From positions 1 through 64,000 of the forward strand of contig JBAOHO010000026.1 in assembly GCA_037045355.1 (NCBI GenBank): a DNA stretch of 64,000 nucleotides. The letters are read 5' to 3'. The DNA comes from Candidatus Nanopelagicales bacterium. Lineage in GTDB: Bacteria; Actinomycetota; Actinomycetes; S36-B12; GCA-2699445. The position numbers and the translations under genes were made by a program. A model generated the notes under the pieces. The model was not told the DNA's origin. It was given only the letters and a program-made list of their open reading frames with translations, and made no database searches. This document shows positions 53,198-62,179 of the stretch, in pieces (the stretch's first letter is position 1; each line of letters begins with the position of its first letter).

Positions 53198-54462
53198 CGC
53201 CGCTGCCCGACGGACTGCTCTTCCCCGAGAGTGTGCTGTCCTCCGGCTGGTTCACCTTGCTCGCGACAGTGGTGGCCCTGAACACGATCATCTACGTGGG
53301 ACTGACCCTCGCCAAGGTCATCCCCTGGCCCCGGCAGTTCCATCCCCGTCGCGTGCGTTCGGCGCTCGATCGAGTGGGAGTCCACGTCAATGAGGAGTCT
53401 GCGATGAAGGACATTCCGACCCCGTATGTGATCGACGCCGACAGCCCCTACGAGCGACTCAGGCAGCAGTTCGCTCGCCGCGAGATCCCGCAGGCGTTCG
53501 CCTTCACCGGGGGGGTGGCGATCGTGTTCGCGGTCATGTCGCTGATTGTCGTCGACCGCTCCTCGGAGGCCATCTTCGTCGGGGAGCTCGCTACCGGGGT
53601 GCTCTTCCTCTTCGGTTCCGTCGCCCTGGGCTATCGCCGGTTCCGAGGGCGCACCCTGATGTGGATCTGGGCCGCGTCCAGCACCGTACTCGTTCTTCTA
53701 TTGGCGGTCGAGGGCTACGTTCTCGACTCCCCGCTGCCCTTGTCGTACTCGTTCATCGTGATCGCATCCTTCATGCCGGTCACGCTGGCCTGGCGCCCTG
53801 CCCTGGCGGCGGTCGTCGTCATGATCATCGGGATCGGTGTCGCGGGCGCGGTGATCGCCGGTCCGGATGACGTTCGGATCGTGATCACGGCCATGCTGGC
53901 TGCGCTGGTGGGTGCGATGGTGCTCCGGCTGCGGCTGGTGTCGATCGACGCCTTGGCCGATGAGGAGGCGCGATCCGAGGCGCTCGCCACGACCGACCCC
54001 CTCACGGGCGCATTGACCAGGCGAGGTCTGCTGACCCTCGTGCCAGGCCTGGCGAGCACTGGTCAACGCAACCAGCAGGAGGTGTGTGTGATCTATGTGG
54101 ACGTCAACGGACTCCAGCGCGCCAACGATGACTATGGACTGGGGTATGGCGACGATGTGCTGCGTGCGGTCAGCACGGTGCTGAGGGGCCAGGTGCGCAC
54201 CGGGGACCTCGTGGCCCGCTGGAGTGGTGATGAGTTCCTGGTCACGGGGCTGGGTGATCGACCCGATCCCGTCAGCTTGGCCGAACGGCTCAACGAGGCG
54301 CTTCGACTCACGGGTGTGGCGCTCGGGAAATGGCCCATCACCGTTCGGGTCGGGACGGCGGCGGGTCAGCCGGCAGACACGACATTCGAGGCGCTGTTGG
54401 CCGAAGCTGCTGCGATCAGCGCACCTGCTGGGGGACAGGAAGCCATTCCCGAGCCATCCTGA
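53194..54462 (+). CDS. Membrane diguanylate cyclase (GGDEF domain)
   Basis: 422 residues from GTG 53194, overlapping the GT2 stop. The N-terminal part has one helix, then a 60-residue soluble loop, then about six helices. The C-terminal GGDEF domain has TTDPLTGALTRRGL, VIYVDVNGLQRANDDYGLGYGDDVL and the active-site loop RWSGDEFLV, so the signature is S344-G-D-E-F. Ser in the first position is tolerated in some active cyclases. No RxxD inhibitory site is obvious five residues upstream. It would make c-di-GMP, and coupling to the synthase suggests it controls that enzyme. Confidence 0.85.
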   Translation: MTPLPDGLLFPESVLSSGWFTLLATVVALNTIIYVGLTLAKVIPWPRQFHPRRVRSALDRVGVHVNEESAMKDIPTPYVIDADSPYERLRQQFARREIPQAFAFTGGVAIVFAVMSLIVVDRSSEAIFVGELATGVLFLFGSVALGYRRFRGRTLMWIWAASSTVLVLLLAVEGYVLDSPLPLSYSFIVIASFMPVTLAWRPALAAVVVMIIGIGVAGAVIAGPDDVRIVITAMLAALVGAMVLRLRLVSIDALADEEARSEALATTDPLTGALTRRGLLTLVPGLASTGQRNQQEVCVIYVDVNGLQRANDDYGLGYGDDVLRAVSTVLRGQVRTGDLVARWSGDEFLVTGLGDRPDPVSLAERLNEALRLTGVALGKWPITVRVGTAAGQPADTTFEALLAEAAAISAPAGGQEAIPEPS

Positions 54463-54471
54463 ATGCCGTCA

Positions 54472-55437
54472 TCAACCACCGGGCAGGTCTCGGGCCACGA
54501 GAGTCAGAACGGTCGCCTCCGGGGCGCAGGCGAAGCGCACGGGGGCATACGGTGAGGTCCCGAGCCCGGCGGAGACGTGCAGCCAAGGGTGTCCGGTCAA
54601 GGACTCCGGTGACGGGCCGAGCCACGTTCGCGGGCTGTCCGCCTCGATGCGGGGGACCCGGGCCACCATGGGCCGGTAGTGATGCAGCCCCCGGGCCATG
54701 CTTCGGGGTAGATCGCAGTTGGTGACGAGTGCCCGCCCGCCGGGAAGACACAACTGGCCACCGTGGGTGTGGCCCGCGATGATCAGCTGGGCGTCATCGC
54801 CGGCGAGCGCATTGAGGATGCGCAGGTATGGGGCATGAACCACAGCCAGGTTCAGATCGGCGCGGCCGAAAGGCCCCGCGACTTCTTCGTACCGGTCCCG
54901 CATGATGTGGGGGTCGTCGATTCCCCGGACCGCGACCGTCAGCCCGGCGATGTCGATCGTTCGATTGACGTTGGTCAGTTCCAGCCAGCCCAGTGATCTC
55001 AGGCCAGCCACCAGATCCCCCCACGGCAGGGGCGGACGACCGACGGCCAGTCCCGATGGGCCTCTCAGGTACTTCGCGGGATTGATGCTCGTCGGCGCGT
55101 AGTAGTCGTTGCTGCCCAGCACGAACATGCCGGGGAATCGGCCCAGCGGAGCCAAGGTCTCGAGTGCCACCGGCACCGCGTATCGGTCCGCCAAGAAATC
55201 GCCGGTGACCACGACGGCGTCTGGCTCGAGGCGAGCAAGGTCGCGCACCCACCGCTGCTTGTCGGCCTGTCGCGGCACCAGGTGCAAGTCGGACAGATGC
55301 AAGACGCGCACGGGAGCCGCGCCGGTCGGGAGAACCGGTACGACCACTTGGCGCAACTTGAACCGATGAGTCTCTGCGACTGCCCACGCGAGGCCAACAG
55401 CACCGGCGGTTGCGGCTGCGGTGATCAGGCGACGCAT
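54472..55437 (-). CDS. Membrane-anchored metallophosphoesterase
   Basis: 321 residues with an N-terminal hydrophobic anchor. Calcineurin-type metal ligands are in HLSDLHLVP (DxH), VVTGDFLADRY (GD), LGSNDYY (GNHD-like, here GSND), and IIAGHTHGGQLCLP (GHTHGG). Metal-dependent phosphatases of this YkuE-type layout act on nucleotides or phospholipids. M. tuberculosis Rv3683, next to ponA2, is the positional counterpart. Confidence 0.88.
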   Translation of the reverse strand: MRRLITAAATAGAVGLAWAVAETHRFKLRQVVVPVLPTGAAPVRVLHLSDLHLVPRQADKQRWVRDLARLEPDAVVVTGDFLADRYAVPVALETLAPLGRFPGMFVLGSNDYYAPTSINPAKYLRGPSGLAVGRPPLPWGDLVAGLRSLGWLELTNVNRTIDIAGLTVAVRGIDDPHIMRDRYEEVAGPFGRADLNLAVVHAPYLRILNALAGDDAQLIIAGHTHGGQLCLPGGRALVTNCDLPRSMARGLHHYRPMVARVPRIEADSPRTWLGPSPESLTGHPWLHVSAGLGTSPYAPVRFACAPEATVLTLVARDLPGG

Positions 55438-55526
55438 TCGGACATCGTCCCACGATGCTCGGGGAGGTCGCCCCCGCGTACCTCGCTATGCCATGGTGCG
55501 ACTGCTCCCGCGGATCGAGATCCGGC

Positions 55527-55985
55527 TCAGGTGCCCAGCGACTGCTTGACCATCGCCGCGAGTTCGGCGCCGTCGAAGCGGCCGCTGGTGGCGGGCTTCA
55601 GTTCTTTCATCACGGCGCCCATCGCGCGGCCGCCGACGAGACCCGAGTCGGTAGCGGCTGCAACAGCGGCGGTCACGAGGTCCTGCACCTGAGCCGGGGT
55701 GAGGGGCTCGGGTAGGTACCTGGCCAACACATCGGCCTCAGCGAGTTCCTTGGTGGCCAGTTCCGGACGTCCGGCGTCGTCGTACGCAAGGGCCGCCTCC
55801 TTGCGGCGCTTGACCTCGCCACTCAGAACCGCGGTGACTTCGTCATCGCTCAGCACCCGGGCGGACTTGCCCGCCACCTCCGCCTTGGTGATCGCGGCCA
55901 GGGCCATTCGGATGGTCCCCACCGACTCCTGGTCCCCCGCCTTGATAGCGGCGGTCAGGTCCGTACGCAACTGTTCCTTGAGCAT
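55527..55985 (-). CDS. GatB/YqeY domain protein
   Basis: 152 residues from ATG 55985. The YqeY helical domain (LKEQLRTDLTAAIKAGDQESVGTIRMALAAI; PLTPAQVQDLVTAAVAAA; MGAVMKELKPATSGRFDGAELAAMVKQSL) resembles the tail domain of the amidotransferase subunit GatB. Free-standing YqeY proteins are thought to bind tRNA, but their role is unproven. Confidence 0.93.
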   Translation of the reverse strand: MLKEQLRTDLTAAIKAGDQESVGTIRMALAAITKAEVAGKSARVLSDDEVTAVLSGEVKRRKEAALAYDDAGRPELATKELAEADVLARYLPEPLTPAQVQDLVTAAVAAATDSGLVGGRAMGAVMKELKPATSGRFDGAELAAMVKQSLGT

Positions 55986-56005
55986 GGCGCCATTCTGCCT
56001 TCTAC

Positions 56006-56110
56006 GGCGAGGCGTCCCGCCTCTGCGGTGAGGCGTCCCCCTTCTGCGGTGAGGCGTCCCCCTTTCGCGGTGAGGCGTCCGCCTTTCGCGGTGAGGGGTC
56101 CGCCCTCAGC
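56006..56110. repeat. Five-copy 21-bp tandem repeat
   Basis: Five units of 21 bp start at 56006, 56027, 56048, 56069 and 56090, sharing GG(C/T)GAGGCGTCC and then CGCC/CCC-rich ends. They fill most of the gap between the YqeY start and the PBP stop, and slightly overlap nothing coding. No hairpin or known element explains them. Confidence 0.85.
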
Positions 56111-56199
56111 CGATGACGGTTCGCCGTCGGGGGGGCACCGATCCACTCCGTGAGCGGTGGCCGTTTCTCAGCCTGGCCAGATCGGCGAGGCGCCCGGGG

Positions 56200-58446
56200 T
56201 CAGCCGAAGTTGAAGTCGGGCAACTTGTCGAACAAGTCGTCGGCGATATCGCCGAAACCCTCGTTCACGTCGGTGGGTGGCGGCGCAGGAACGGGTTCTG
56301 GGTTGCCGCCCTGGCGCTGCCCTTGGTTGTTCTTGTCCTGCCCGGCGTCGGACTCGATGTCGATATCGATCCAGCCACTCCGCGGGCCACCACCGAAGTC
56401 CTTGATCGGCAGATCGTCGTGTGCCCCGGCCATGGCCTGGCGCCAGATCGGAGCCGGGAGAGTGGCGCCGAACACCTCGCCGTAGTAGCTGCCGTTGACG
56501 ACCACGTTCCGCATGGGGTAGCGGTAGCCTCCGCGCGGGTCACCGACCCACACGGCGGCCGCGATCTGCGGGGTGTAGCCCACGAACCACACGGCCGAGG
56601 ACGAGTCGGTGGTGCCGGTCTTGCCGCGGATGGGCCGACCGAAGTTGGCGTTGGGTGCGGTGCCGCCGCCGCTCACCGGCCCGGAGAGCAACTGCGTCAC
56701 CATGTCGGCCACAGCGCTGCTGAGAACGCGCCGACACTGTGGTTCGAAGTCGTAGATGCTCTTGCCCGCGAGGGTACGGATCTGGGCAACCGGGTTGGGC
56801 TTGCACCACACACCGTCGTTGGCGAATCCGGCGAAGGCCGCGGCCATGTCCAGCGGGACGACCTCGTTGGCGCCCAAGACGAATGAGGGCACGCGGTTCA
56901 GTGGCTCGCCGTCGCCCTTGCGCACGCCCATGGATTCAGCGATCTCGGCCTGGCGGCAGAGGCTGACCATCTGCTCCAAGCCGACGAAGAACGTGTTGAT
57001 CGAGCCTGCTGTGCCGGAGAACATGTTCTCGACGCCACCACCGCCGCGCACTGTGTAGGGCGGGAACCCGTAGCCCTCGCAGTCCTGGAATCCGTAGAAG
57101 GTCTTGACGGGTGGGGCGGAGATCGAGACGTACGGCGAGATGCCCTTCTCGAGAGCAGCGGCCAGTGTGAACGGCTTGAACGTCGAACCCGACTGCATGC
57201 CGATGGTGCCACCGTCGGCCTTGCGCACGTTGTAGTTGTAGGCGGTACGACCCAGGCCCTTCGTTCCCCACACGGTGTTCTGAGCCATGGCGAGCACCCG
57301 GCCCGTGCCGGGTTGGACCATGGAGATCGCCGTCGCCTTCTGGCTGGGATCGCCGACGGGAATGTAGTCCTCGGTGGCGTTCTGCGAGGAGCGCTGGTCG
57401 CCGGGGTCCAAGGTGGTCGTGATCTTCAGTCCACCGGTCTTCAGCAGGTCGACGCGGTCTTTGCGGGTCGGTCCGAACACCGCGTCATTGCGGATGTAGT
57501 TCAGGACGTAGTCGCAGAAGTACGGGGAATCGGAGGTAGGGCAGCCGTTCTTGAACACCCGCGGCTTCACGTACTTCTTGACCGGCACCTTGCTGGCCTG
57601 TTCGAACTGCGCTTGGGTGATGTAGCCGAGGTCGCGCATGCGGCCCAGGACGAGGTTGCGCCGCGCCTGCGATGCCTTGGGGTTGCGAATCGGATCGAAC
57701 GCCCCCGGTTGCTGCACCGTGCCGGCCAGGGTGGCGGACTCGAGGAGGGTGAGGTCCTTCGCGTGCTTGCGGAAGTAGGTCTGGGCGGCGACCTCGACGC
57801 CGTAGGCACCGGATCCGAAGTAGGCGATGTTCAGGTACCCGTTGAGGATCTCCTGCTTGGTCTTCTTCTTCTCCATGGCGATCGCAAACCGTGCCTCGCG
57901 CAGCTTGCGCTCAGGACTGCGTTCGGTGGCCGCCAGCTGTTGGGCCTCGGTCTTGGCGTTGTTGAGCAGGATCATCTTCACGTACTGCTGCGTGATGGTC
58001 GATCCGCCCTGTTGGATCTCGCCCGAGCCCTGGTTGGTGAAGAACGCGCGGGCGGTACCGCGGACATCGACGCCGTTGTGCTCGTAGAAGCGCGAGTCCT
58101 CGATCGAGACGATGGCCTCTTGCATCCGTTTGGAGATCTTGTCGAGCGGCACGCTGACTCGGTTCTGCTCCCACAGATAGGCGATGGTGTCGCCCTTGGA
58201 GTCAGTGATGGTGGAGCGCTGCGGCAGGACCGGGTCGCCCAACTTGGTGGGGTAGGACTCGAAACTGTCGATGGCCGTATTGGTCAGTGCGGCCACACTG
58301 CCGATGGCGGGCATGGCCACGCCCGCAGCGACGACGCCGGCGACCAGCGCTGTGCCGGTGAAGGCAGCAAGCAGAGTCGTCTTGCCGCTCGGCGTGGAGT
58401 GCTTCGGAGCGGGCGGATCGGTGGGGTCAGAATGTGGCACAGACAT
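56200..58446 (-). CDS. ponA2: Bifunctional class A penicillin-binding protein (PonA2-like)
   Basis: 748 residues from ATG 58446, with TTGGAG upstream. A cytoplasmic Pro-rich start and one membrane helix are followed by a GT51 glycosyltransferase domain with E116 in SIEDSRFYEHNGVD and GGSTITQQ. The transpeptidase domain has S421-T-F-K424, SIN near 522 and KTGTT near 658. It polymerises and crosslinks peptidoglycan. The tail is Gln/Asn/Pro-rich and no PASTA domain is evident. Neighbouring whiB4 and ArsA genes mark it as the Rv3682 (ponA2) equivalent. Confidence 0.92.
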   Translation of the reverse strand: MSVPHSDPTDPPAPKHSTPSGKTTLLAAFTGTALVAGVVAAGVAMPAIGSVAALTNTAIDSFESYPTKLGDPVLPQRSTITDSKGDTIAYLWEQNRVSVPLDKISKRMQEAIVSIEDSRFYEHNGVDVRGTARAFFTNQGSGEIQQGGSTITQQYVKMILLNNAKTEAQQLAATERSPERKLREARFAIAMEKKKTKQEILNGYLNIAYFGSGAYGVEVAAQTYFRKHAKDLTLLESATLAGTVQQPGAFDPIRNPKASQARRNLVLGRMRDLGYITQAQFEQASKVPVKKYVKPRVFKNGCPTSDSPYFCDYVLNYIRNDAVFGPTRKDRVDLLKTGGLKITTTLDPGDQRSSQNATEDYIPVGDPSQKATAISMVQPGTGRVLAMAQNTVWGTKGLGRTAYNYNVRKADGGTIGMQSGSTFKPFTLAAALEKGISPYVSISAPPVKTFYGFQDCEGYGFPPYTVRGGGGVENMFSGTAGSINTFFVGLEQMVSLCRQAEIAESMGVRKGDGEPLNRVPSFVLGANEVVPLDMAAAFAGFANDGVWCKPNPVAQIRTLAGKSIYDFEPQCRRVLSSAVADMVTQLLSGPVSGGGTAPNANFGRPIRGKTGTTDSSSAVWFVGYTPQIAAAVWVGDPRGGYRYPMRNVVVNGSYYGEVFGATLPAPIWRQAMAGAHDDLPIKDFGGGPRSGWIDIDIESDAGQDKNNQGQRQGGNPEPVPAPPPTDVNEGFGDIADDLFDKLPDFNFG

Positions 58447-58784
58447 ACGACTCCAAGAGTACGTGCTGCGGTTCCATGCTCGGTGCACCATCGACTACAG
58501 CTCGGTCACAGTGCGTGGCCGCCAGGAGTCGTCGGCTGCCCATCTTTCGCGCCCTGTCGGTGCGTCCAAGGTCGCCCCCGAGGCATTGTCCACATGGTCA
58601 AATGGGGTCTAATCACCCGACTCTGCGGATCCAAATAGTCTTAATGGACTACGAGAGTTGGTCCCGATGGACCTGTGAGACTCATCACGCTCTGCGTATC
58701 GTCCGCTACATCCCGCGCTGCGGGCTTCGGTTCCGTATCCCACGGGATCGGGCTCCAGCGCCCGGCGGAAGGACCTGGACGGGC
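58447..58784. other. Divergent intergenic region between ponA2 and whiB4
   Basis: 338 bases without a supported gene. It holds the ponA2 ribosome-binding site and a candidate whiB4 promoter. A weak frame running through it into WhiB4 lacks codon bias and is unlike WhiB N-termini. Confidence 0.6.
58586..58613 (+). promoter_or_regulatory. Candidate SigA-type promoter for whiB4
   Basis: TTGTCC (58586-58591) and TCTAAT (58608-58613) are separated by 16 bases, a good match to housekeeping -35/-10 elements. It would give a ~165-base leader before ATG 58785. Confidence 0.45.
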
Positions 58785-59132
58785 ATGGTCTGGAGCAATG
58801 ATTGGGCGTCCCACGCTGCCTGTAATGGGACGGATCCCGACGAGCTGTTCGTGCAGGGGGCCGCGCAGAACCGCGCGAAGCTCATCTGCATGGGGTGCGA
58901 GGTGCGCACCGAATGCCTTGCCGATGCGTTGGACAACCGCGTCGAGTTCGGCGTGTGGGGCGGAATGACGGAGCGCGAGCGTCGGGCCCTCCTGCGCCGG
59001 CGTCCCGAGGTGACGTCGTGGCGCCGCCTGCTGCAGACCGCCCGCGAAGAGCATCAGCGCGTCGCCGGGATCGACATGGAGCCGCTGGTTCCCCCGCAGT
59101 CCGAGCGCGCCTCGCTCGGCAATCTCACCTGA
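58785..59132 (+). CDS. whiB4: WhiB4-type iron-sulfur transcription regulator
   Basis: 115 residues from ATG 58785. Four cysteines, C13, C35, C38 and C44 (the last three in CMGCEVRTEC), bind a 4Fe-4S cluster. The GVWGGMTERERRALLRR segment is the WhiB turn and DNA-contacting helix. DPDELFVQGAAQNRAK and the LADALDNRVEFGVWGG block match mycobacterial WhiB4, a redox-responsive regulator, more than WhiB1 or WhiB2. It sits between ponA2 and two ArsA-like genes as in M. tuberculosis. Confidence 0.92.
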   Translation: MVWSNDWASHAACNGTDPDELFVQGAAQNRAKLICMGCEVRTECLADALDNRVEFGVWGGMTERERRALLRRRPEVTSWRRLLQTAREEHQRVAGIDMEPLVPPQSERASLGNLT

Positions 59133-59159
59133 CCTGCTGTATCTGACTTCCTGGCCCCC

Positions 59160-60299
59160 TCACCTGAGCGAGGCCAGCAGCCCTCCGATCTCACGGAGAC
59201 CCTCGAGGTCGTGCACATCATCGGCGAGTGCCGGCACCACAGCCTGCGGCACCGTCGGATGGGCGGCCGTGAAGCGCTGTGCGATGTGTTGTTGGCGCGC
59301 TGCCGTGTGCATCGTGTCCGCATGCAGCCGGAGCAGAGCAGCCGTCGGCTCGTGTACGCCTTCGCGGTCCAACCGCTCCGCACCCACGATCGCCTCTTCG
59401 GCCGACAATGCGTGTTCCGGCGCGAGTGTCACGCGATTGAGGACCAACCCCGCCAGCGGCATACGTTCCGTCGTGAGCCGGTCCACGAAGTACGTCGCCT
59501 CACGGATCGCATCGGGTTCCGGAGCGGCCACCACCACGAATGACGTGCCGGGCTGCTGCAGGATCCGATAGGTCTCTTCGGCGCGAGCGCGAAAGCCTCC
59601 GAAGATGCTGTCCAGCGCTTGGACGAATGTGGACAGGTCGGTGAGTAGTTGGTTGCCGAGGACCTTCTTGATCGCCCCAGATGCCAGTCCGAGACCCGCC
59701 CCGAGCACCTTGCCGATTCCCCGTCCCGCGCCTCTGGCTCCACCTCCGAGGATGCGGATGAAACGACCGTCGAGGAACGACCCGAGGCGTTCCGGGGCAT
59801 CGAGGAAGTCCAGCGCCGATCGGGACGGAGGCGTATCGACCACGATGAGGTCCCAGGTGTTCGACGTTTCCGCGGCGCGGGACAACTGGCCGAGTTTCTC
59901 CATGGCCATGTACTCCTGGGTGCCGGCGAAGGAACTCGACAGGGCCTGGTAGAAGGGATTGTTCAGTACCTGCTCAGCGCGGTCGGGATCGGAGTGAGCC
60001 TCGACCAGTTCGTCGAAGGTGCGCTTCATGTCGAGCATCATCGCGTCCAGCGAGCCACTGCCCTCGACACCGACCACCGCACGCGGTGTGTTGTCCAGTT
60101 CCGTGAGCCCCATCGACTGGGCGAGCCGGCGCGCGGGGTCGATGGTGAGCACCACGACTCGGCGTCCCTGCTCAGCTGCCCGCAGGGCCATCGCTGCTGC
60201 TGTTGTGGTCTTGCCGACTCCTCCGGAGCCGCAGCACACGATGATGCGAGATTCCGGGGCCTGAAGCAGGCCGTCGACATCGAAGTGGGCGGCGGTCAT
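59160..60299 (-). CDS. ArsA/Get3-family ATPase (Rv3680-like)
   Basis: 379 residues. ATG 60299 overlaps the stop of the upstream ATPase (ATGA). The P-loop is CCGSGGVGKTTTAAAMALRA: the extra signature lysine of deviant Walker A motifs is serine here. Switch regions TIDPARRLAQSM and VVDTPPSRSALDFLD follow the ArsA pattern. A central Gly-rich segment (RILGGGARGAGRGIGKVLGAG) is unusual. Mycobacterial homologues form a heteromer linked to WhiB4 and to protection against glycerol-derived toxicity and antibiotics. The client substrate is unknown. Confidence 0.9.
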   Translation of the reverse strand: MTAAHFDVDGLLQAPESRIIVCCGSGGVGKTTTAAAMALRAAEQGRRVVVLTIDPARRLAQSMGLTELDNTPRAVVGVEGSGSLDAMMLDMKRTFDELVEAHSDPDRAEQVLNNPFYQALSSSFAGTQEYMAMEKLGQLSRAAETSNTWDLIVVDTPPSRSALDFLDAPERLGSFLDGRFIRILGGGARGAGRGIGKVLGAGLGLASGAIKKVLGNQLLTDLSTFVQALDSIFGGFRARAEETYRILQQPGTSFVVVAAPEPDAIREATYFVDRLTTERMPLAGLVLNRVTLAPEHALSAEEAIVGAERLDREGVHEPTAALLRLHADTMHTAARQQHIAQRFTAAHPTVPQAVVPALADDVHDLEGLREIGGLLASLR

Positions 60300-61276
60300 C
60301 GCGGAGCCCGATCGCTGATCGCGCCTGCCAGTTCGTAGAGGGATCCGAGGTCCACTCCACCGACATCGGGTAGTTCGATGAGAGTCCGGTCGGTGGCGAC
60401 CAGACGGTCTCGCTCCCGTCGCTGCAGATGGACCCGGACGGCGTGGTCGACTGCCTCCTTGTGTAGGGCCGCGACCAGTCCGCGTTTGCGCTCGGGGATC
60501 CCCGCCGCGACCAGCCCTTCGCGGATCTCCTTCGTCGGAACCGGATCGGCGGAGTCCAGAGCCTCATCCGACAGTTCCTCGTGCTGGATCATGTTGACGA
60601 ACACCGACCCGATGGGCAGTCCGGCCGACTCGAGTTCGGCCAACCCGTCGATGGTCTCCTGGACCGGCATCTCCTCGAGCAAGGTGACCATGTGCACGAC
60701 CGTTTCGGACGAGCGGATCACGCGCATGACCGAGTCCGCCTGGTTCTTGATAGGACCGACGCGCGTGAGGCTGCTGACCTCGGTGTTGACGTTGAGGAAT
60801 CGCGTGATGCGCCCGGTCGGAGGAGCATCCATCACGACGGCATCCCACAGGAACTTGTTGTGGCGGTCGCGTCGTCGGACTTGTTCGCCCGTCTTGCCTG
60901 TCAGCAGCACATCGCGCAGTCCCGGCGCGATGGTGGTCGCGAAGTCGATGGCGCCCACCTTCTTGAGCGCGATGCCCCCGCGTTTGATGTTGTAGAACAT
61001 CTGCAGGTACTCCAGGACAGCCGCCTCGGGGTCGATGGCCTGGGCCACGATGTCCCCCCCGCCGCGTGCCACGGCGATCCGGGTCTCGGTATAGGGCAGC
61101 GGTGGTACGTCGAACAGTTGGGCGATCCCTTGGCGCCCCTCGACCTCTACGAGCAGAATCCGTCGGCCACCTGCCGCGAGTGCGAGCGCGAGGGCTCCTG
61201 CCACGGTGGTCTTGCCGGTGCCCCCCTTGCCGGTGACGACGTGCAGGCGCACGCCGGGCCAGAGTTCGGTCGCCAT
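60296..61276 (-). CDS. ArsA/Get3-family ATPase (Rv3679-like)
   Basis: 326 residues from ATG 61276. The P-loop is the full deviant form TGKGGTGKTTVAGALALALAAGG, with VEVEGRQGIAQLFD and VVMDAPPTGRITRFLN as the remaining nucleotide motifs. It is the first gene of a coupled pair, and a heterodimer with the second ATPase is likely. A TACGCT box lies eight bases before the ATG. Confidence 0.9.
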   Translation of the reverse strand: MATELWPGVRLHVVTGKGGTGKTTVAGALALALAAGGRRILLVEVEGRQGIAQLFDVPPLPYTETRIAVARGGGDIVAQAIDPEAAVLEYLQMFYNIKRGGIALKKVGAIDFATTIAPGLRDVLLTGKTGEQVRRRDRHNKFLWDAVVMDAPPTGRITRFLNVNTEVSSLTRVGPIKNQADSVMRVIRSSETVVHMVTLLEEMPVQETIDGLAELESAGLPIGSVFVNMIQHEELSDEALDSADPVPTKEIREGLVAAGIPERKRGLVAALHKEAVDHAVRVHLQRRERDRLVATDRTLIELPDVGGVDLGSLYELAGAISDRAPR

Positions 61277-61463
61277 GATGTCCGAGCGTAGTGTCCCGCG
61301 CTGAGCCCTGACCCACCGGTCCTCGGTGTAGCGAGCGTCACCAGTGGGGTGTGATGGCAAGGCGCGGTCGCGAAGGCAGTGTGGGCTACTGGGGAGCGAC
61401 TGCAACGCCGCCAGGGCACCCCGATGGTGGCGCGCAGTAGCCGAAGGATCGGTGGATCAGGGG

Positions 61464-62021
61464 TTAGCGGTGCTTGCCGGGCTGGGGTGATCTGGGACGC
61501 GTTCCCTCGGCAATGGCGCCCGGCTCGTCGAGAGACACGAACTCCTGACCTCCCAACCGCCGGATCAGGGCGGCGAGGGCGACCCGCAAGGCTCCCGCTT
61601 CGGGAAGGTCACGGAGCACCTCTTCGGCCAGATCGTGGCGCGTTGCGGCCCGGAAGGTGGACCGCCCATGCGCCGTGACCGTCACCAGGAAGCGGCGCCG
61701 GTCATGCGGGTCGTGCTCGCGGGTGACCATGCCCAGTCGTTGCAGCCGATCCACAGTTCTGCTGATGGTCTGCTCCTCGACCCGGGTGGCCGCCGCGATG
61801 TCTCGCTGAGCCAGGGGTGAGCGTTGGACGAGCGCCAGGACACCGAATCCGGCGTGGGTCAGCTCGTGCGGCCGCAACTGATCCGAGATGTCGTGTTCCA
61901 CCAGGCGGGACGCGGTCACCAGGAGGCGGCTGAGCGCCCACTGCTCGACCGGATCTCGTTCGACCGGGTTCTCTTCGACGGGGTCGGGTTCGACCCGGTT
62001 ATCGCGCGGCCGGGAGGTCAT
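61464..62021 (-). CDS. MarR-family transcription regulator
   Basis: 185 residues from ATG 62021. The winged-helix core runs from LSRLLVTASRLVEHDISDQLRPHELTHAGFGVLALV through DIAAATRVEEQTISRTVDRLQRLGMVTREHDPHDRRRFLVTVT (recognition helix and DxRxxxV wing). The N-terminus has four repeats of xPVExxPVE type (VEPDPVEENPVERDPVEQ). It diverges from two permease genes 159 bases away and probably represses them or itself. Confidence 0.9.
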   Translation of the reverse strand: MTSRPRDNRVEPDPVEENPVERDPVEQWALSRLLVTASRLVEHDISDQLRPHELTHAGFGVLALVQRSPLAQRDIAAATRVEEQTISRTVDRLQRLGMVTREHDPHDRRRFLVTVTAHGRSTFRAATRHDLAEEVLRDLPEAGALRVALAALIRRLGGQEFVSLDEPGAIAEGTRPRSPQPGKHR

Positions 62022-62027
62022 GGGATC

Positions 62028-62033
62028 ACTGTA
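62028..62033 (-). promoter_or_regulatory. -10 box, leaderless start of the MarR gene
   Basis: TACAGT on the minus strand is six bases before ATG 62021. Confidence 0.45.
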
Positions 62034-62039
62034 AGGACG

Positions 62040-62061
62040 GATAGTCAGTTTGCGGATTATC
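62040..62061. promoter_or_regulatory. Imperfect dyad, possible MarR operator
   Basis: GATAGTCAG and CGGATTATC form imperfect 9-base arms around a short centre, starting seven bases beyond the -10 box. The AT-rich dyad between the divergent genes is where a MarR operator would be expected. Confidence 0.35.
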
Positions 62062-62179
62062 AGTAGGCGAATCATTATTGCCACATGCTTGCTCATCCCA
62101 GCGTGAAGCCGATCCCTCGGCCGCGCATCTCGGTGGCCCGGATGCAGGACGGCGCGATCCGTCCGGACGGGGAGATCCG

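Noticed and set aside
58434..58784. A 117-codon N-terminal extension of WhiB4
   Set aside because: WhiB4 proteins start shortly before the first cysteine; the upstream frame crosses the candidate promoter and the ponA2 leader and has no WhiB-like sequence.
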